DNA from: Oscillospiraceae bacterium
GTDB lineage: Bacteria > Bacillota > Clostridia > Oscillospirales > Oscillospiraceae
Length of the DNA: 7,676 bases
Assembly (NCBI GenBank): GCA_017399325.1
Contig: JAFQDY010000117.1
Location: 1 to 7,676, forward strand
Reading direction: 5' to 3'
Each line of letters opens with the position of its first letter. The stretch's first letter is position 1. The translations under genes were made by a program, and so were the position numbers. Positions 6,242 to 7,676 of this stretch are shown here, piece by piece. The notes below the pieces were generated by a model that was given only the letters and a program-made list of their open reading frames with translations, did no database searches and was not told where the DNA came from.

Positions 6242-7173
6242 TTCGCAAACAGGAAGTAGACCAACAAAGACAATGCGTCCACAATGGTGGTAATAAACGG
6301 GCTTGCCATTACCGCCGGGTCTAACTTCACCACTTTGGCCACCATAGGCAGCACCGCGCCCACGATCTTTGCCGCCACCACCGTTACCAGCAGCGCCAAA
6401 CACACCACCGCGTCCACCAAAAGGGTGATCTCCTCATTACCCATCAGCATTCTGTCCACCAGCCAGATCTTGGCAAAGCAGGCGATACTCAACACGATGC
6501 CGCACAATACAGATGTGCGGATCTCTTTCCACAGCACCTTGGGCAGATCGGCGAATTTCAGTTCGTCCAGACTTAAAGCGCGGATCACCGTAACGGAAGA
6601 TTGAGAGCCGGAGTTACCGCCCGTACCCATCAGCATAGGGATAAATGCGGTTAGCGCCACTTGCGCTGCCAGCGCATCTTCAAAAGAGGTAATGATCATA
6701 CCTGTAAAGGTGGCAGAAAGCATCAGCAGCATCAGCCAGGGGATCCGGTTTTTGAACAGTTCCCAAATGCTGCTTTTCAGATATGTCTTTTCCGACGGCA
6801 ACATACCGCCCATCAGTTCCATATCTTCGGTGGTCTCTTCTTCGATAACATCCAGCGCGTCATCGAATGTAACGATGCCCACCATTCGGTTCTCTTTGTC
6901 CACCACAGGCAGGGCCAGGAAGTTATACTTGGCAAACAGGTGGGCCACTTCTTCCTGGTCGGTATGGGTGGTGACGGATATTATGTTGGTTAACATAATA
7001 TCCTCGATCAATGTTTCGTCATCTTCTGCCAGCAGAAGATCTTTCACCGTGACGATACCAAGCAGTTTTCTGTCTTTGGTCACATAGCAGGTGTAGATGG
7101 TCTCTTTGTCAAAACCTTGACGGCGAATCCGCAGAATACTCTCCTCCACAGTCATTTCCGGCCGCAAGGACAC
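6223..7173 (-). CDS. MgtE C-terminal fragment (CBS pair and membrane domain)
   Basis: This is the 316-residue remainder after the TAG, with most of the CBS pair, five membrane segments and the pore aspartate. Possible restarts are the GTG directly after the stop (7173) or the ATG at 7155, but neither has a Shine-Dalgarno sequence. Independent translation would depend on termination-reinitiation. If made, it would be a channel without the N domain that helps hold the closed state at high Mg2+. I think it is more likely part of the broken or read-through gene than a gene of its own. Confidence 0.35.
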   Translation of the reverse strand: MSLRPEMTVEESILRIRRQGFDKETIYTCYVTKDRKLLGIVTVKDLLLAEDDETLIEDIMLTNIISVTTHTDQEEVAHLFAKYNFLALPVVDKENRMVGIVTFDDALDVIEEETTEDMELMGGMLPSEKTYLKSSIWELFKNRIPWLMLLMLSATFTGMIITSFEDALAAQVALTAFIPMLMGTGGNSGSQSSVTVIRALSLDELKFADLPKVLWKEIRTSVLCGIVLSIACFAKIWLVDRMLMGNEEITLLVDAVVCLALLVTVVAAKIVGAVLPMVAKVVKLDPAVMASPFITTIVDALSLLVYFLFAKMLLKV

Positions 7174-7599
7174 CTATTCGGTGGTCATCAGCGAGCCTGC
7201 CGAATTGTCTGGATACTGCAGGATCTGATTGATAGACCGGCGCATTTCCGGATCTGCATGGCGCAGGATACGACGCACCACATTGGCAGGCATCTCCTCA
7301 ACAAGGTCAGCCGCGTCGTCCACATACAGTTCGTCCAGCACCTCTTTCAGTTCGTTGTCCGAAAAGCCCTGAATGAGTAATTCCTGGTCGTCTGTTTCCA
7401 TTTCCACAAATGTCTCCGCCGCCAGTTCCTTGGGCAGCAGACGGAAAATAACGGAAATTTTATTTTCCCGCAAACCGGAGAGCATTGCCGCAATATCCAC
7501 CGGGTTCATAGTAACCAAAATGTCCCGCAGCGTTGCGTACTTCTTCTCTTCCAGCATTTTCATAAGTGCTTTTTCAACGATCTCAAATCGTTCTGTCAT
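7174..7599 (-). CDS. MgtE N-terminal fragment (N domain up to CBS1)
   Basis: This is the part that would be translated if the TAG is a true stop: 141 residues from an ATG with an AGGAAGG-type ribosome binding site 7 bases upstream. It contains the helical MgtE N domain (PVDIAAMLSGL, LPKELAAETFVEM, DDAADLVEEMP) and the first residues of CBS1 (SAGSLMTTE). It has no membrane segment, so alone it could not transport Mg2+. It might be a soluble remnant without function. Confidence 0.55.
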   Translation of the reverse strand: MTERFEIVEKALMKMLEEKKYATLRDILVTMNPVDIAAMLSGLRENKISVIFRLLPKELAAETFVEMETDDQELLIQGFSDNELKEVLDELYVDDAADLVEEMPANVVRRILRHADPEMRRSINQILQYPDNSAGSLMTTE

Positions 7600-7676
7600 A
7601 GGTGTTCCTTCCTTTCCTTAGGGTTTTTTGAAGAACACCCGCACCAAAAATCAGCAGAGTCCACCCACGGACTTCT
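7600..7676 (-). promoter_or_regulatory. Partial mgtE 5' leader with a small hairpin
   Basis: The region upstream of mgtE is cut by the window edge. On the minus strand AGTCC (7673-7669) pairs with GGACT (7662-7658) around a 6-base loop. A GGGT/ACCC pairing (7640-7637 with 7623-7620) is possible further down, followed by purine-rich Shine-Dalgarno sequence. No promoter is visible within these bases. MgtE genes in Firmicutes are often controlled by an M-box Mg2+ riboswitch, but too little is in view to recognise one. Confidence 0.25.

Larger units (their letters stand above)
6223..7599 (-). pseudogene. mgtE: Magnesium transporter MgtE interrupted by an in-frame TAG
   Basis: MgtE is a dimeric inner-membrane Mg2+ channel gated by its own cytosolic Mg2+ sensor. 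Read through one TAG (7176-7174), the frame codes for 458 positions, the normal family length. An N domain (about 1-130) and two CBS domains (about 131-270) precede five membrane segments (about 287-455). The signature GTGGNSGSQSS is at 325-335, and D441 in TTIVDALSLLVYF corresponds to the pore aspartate D432 of the Thermus protein. The stop is position 142, in MTTE-stop-VSLRPEMTVEE, where Thermus MgtE has MTPEYVAVREGMTVEE; TAT or TAC to TAG is a single change. Nothing else is damaged. It may be a fresh nonsense mutation, a sequence error, or a readthrough site. The gene is convergent with asd. AAGGAAGGA lies just before the ATG. Confidence 0.8.

Noticed and set aside
1..7676. Mobile elements, CRISPR, phage or defence genes
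   Set aside because: There are no transposase-like frames, terminal inverted repeats, regularly spaced repeats or defence domains; every long stretch is explained by metabolic or transport genes.

Overview
The window holds seven transcribed blocks on a genome of moderate GC content. All protein families present are bacterial. The most likely host is a gut-type clostridial Firmicute, possibly Oscillospiraceae. This rests on strong GGAGG-type ribosome binding sites, short intergenic gaps, a YclM-like aspartate kinase, and a short homoserine dehydrogenase without a recognisable ACT domain. The placement is inference; no rRNA or other taxonomic marker is present.

Left edge (1-151): no gene is visible, but a good leftward sigma-70-type promoter (86-114) starts a transcript that leaves the window through a GC-rich, foldable leader. 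Left half (152-2493, minus strand): thrC (threonine synthase) and thrB (homoserine kinase) form a tightly coupled leftward operon with an ATGA overlap. Middle (2494-2682): an AT-rich divergent control region carries two overlapping promoters, one for each operon, with several inverted repeats. Right of it (2683-6159, plus strand): hom (homoserine dehydrogenase), an aspartate kinase gene (lysC-type) and asd (aspartate-semialdehyde dehydrogenase) lie 15-18 bases apart. A perfect 15-bp hairpin (6167-6202) separates asd from the convergent mgtE. Right end (6223-7599, minus strand): mgtE, a Mg2+ channel/transporter gene, is full length except for one in-frame TAG.

Together the five amino-acid genes encode every step from aspartate to threonine: aspartate kinase, Asd and Hom make homoserine, then ThrB and ThrC convert it to threonine. 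The kinase carries two ACT domains and is the obvious site for feedback control; Hom appears to have lost its usual ACT domain.

The most unusual points are the amber codon in mgtE at a position that is normally an aromatic residue, an in-frame 21-bp tandem duplication of the last codons and stop of mgtE, and the opposed, overlapping promoters of the two threonine operons. I found no phage, insertion sequence, CRISPR, tRNA or rRNA, and no convincing evidence of a wholly new system; this is mostly core metabolism.
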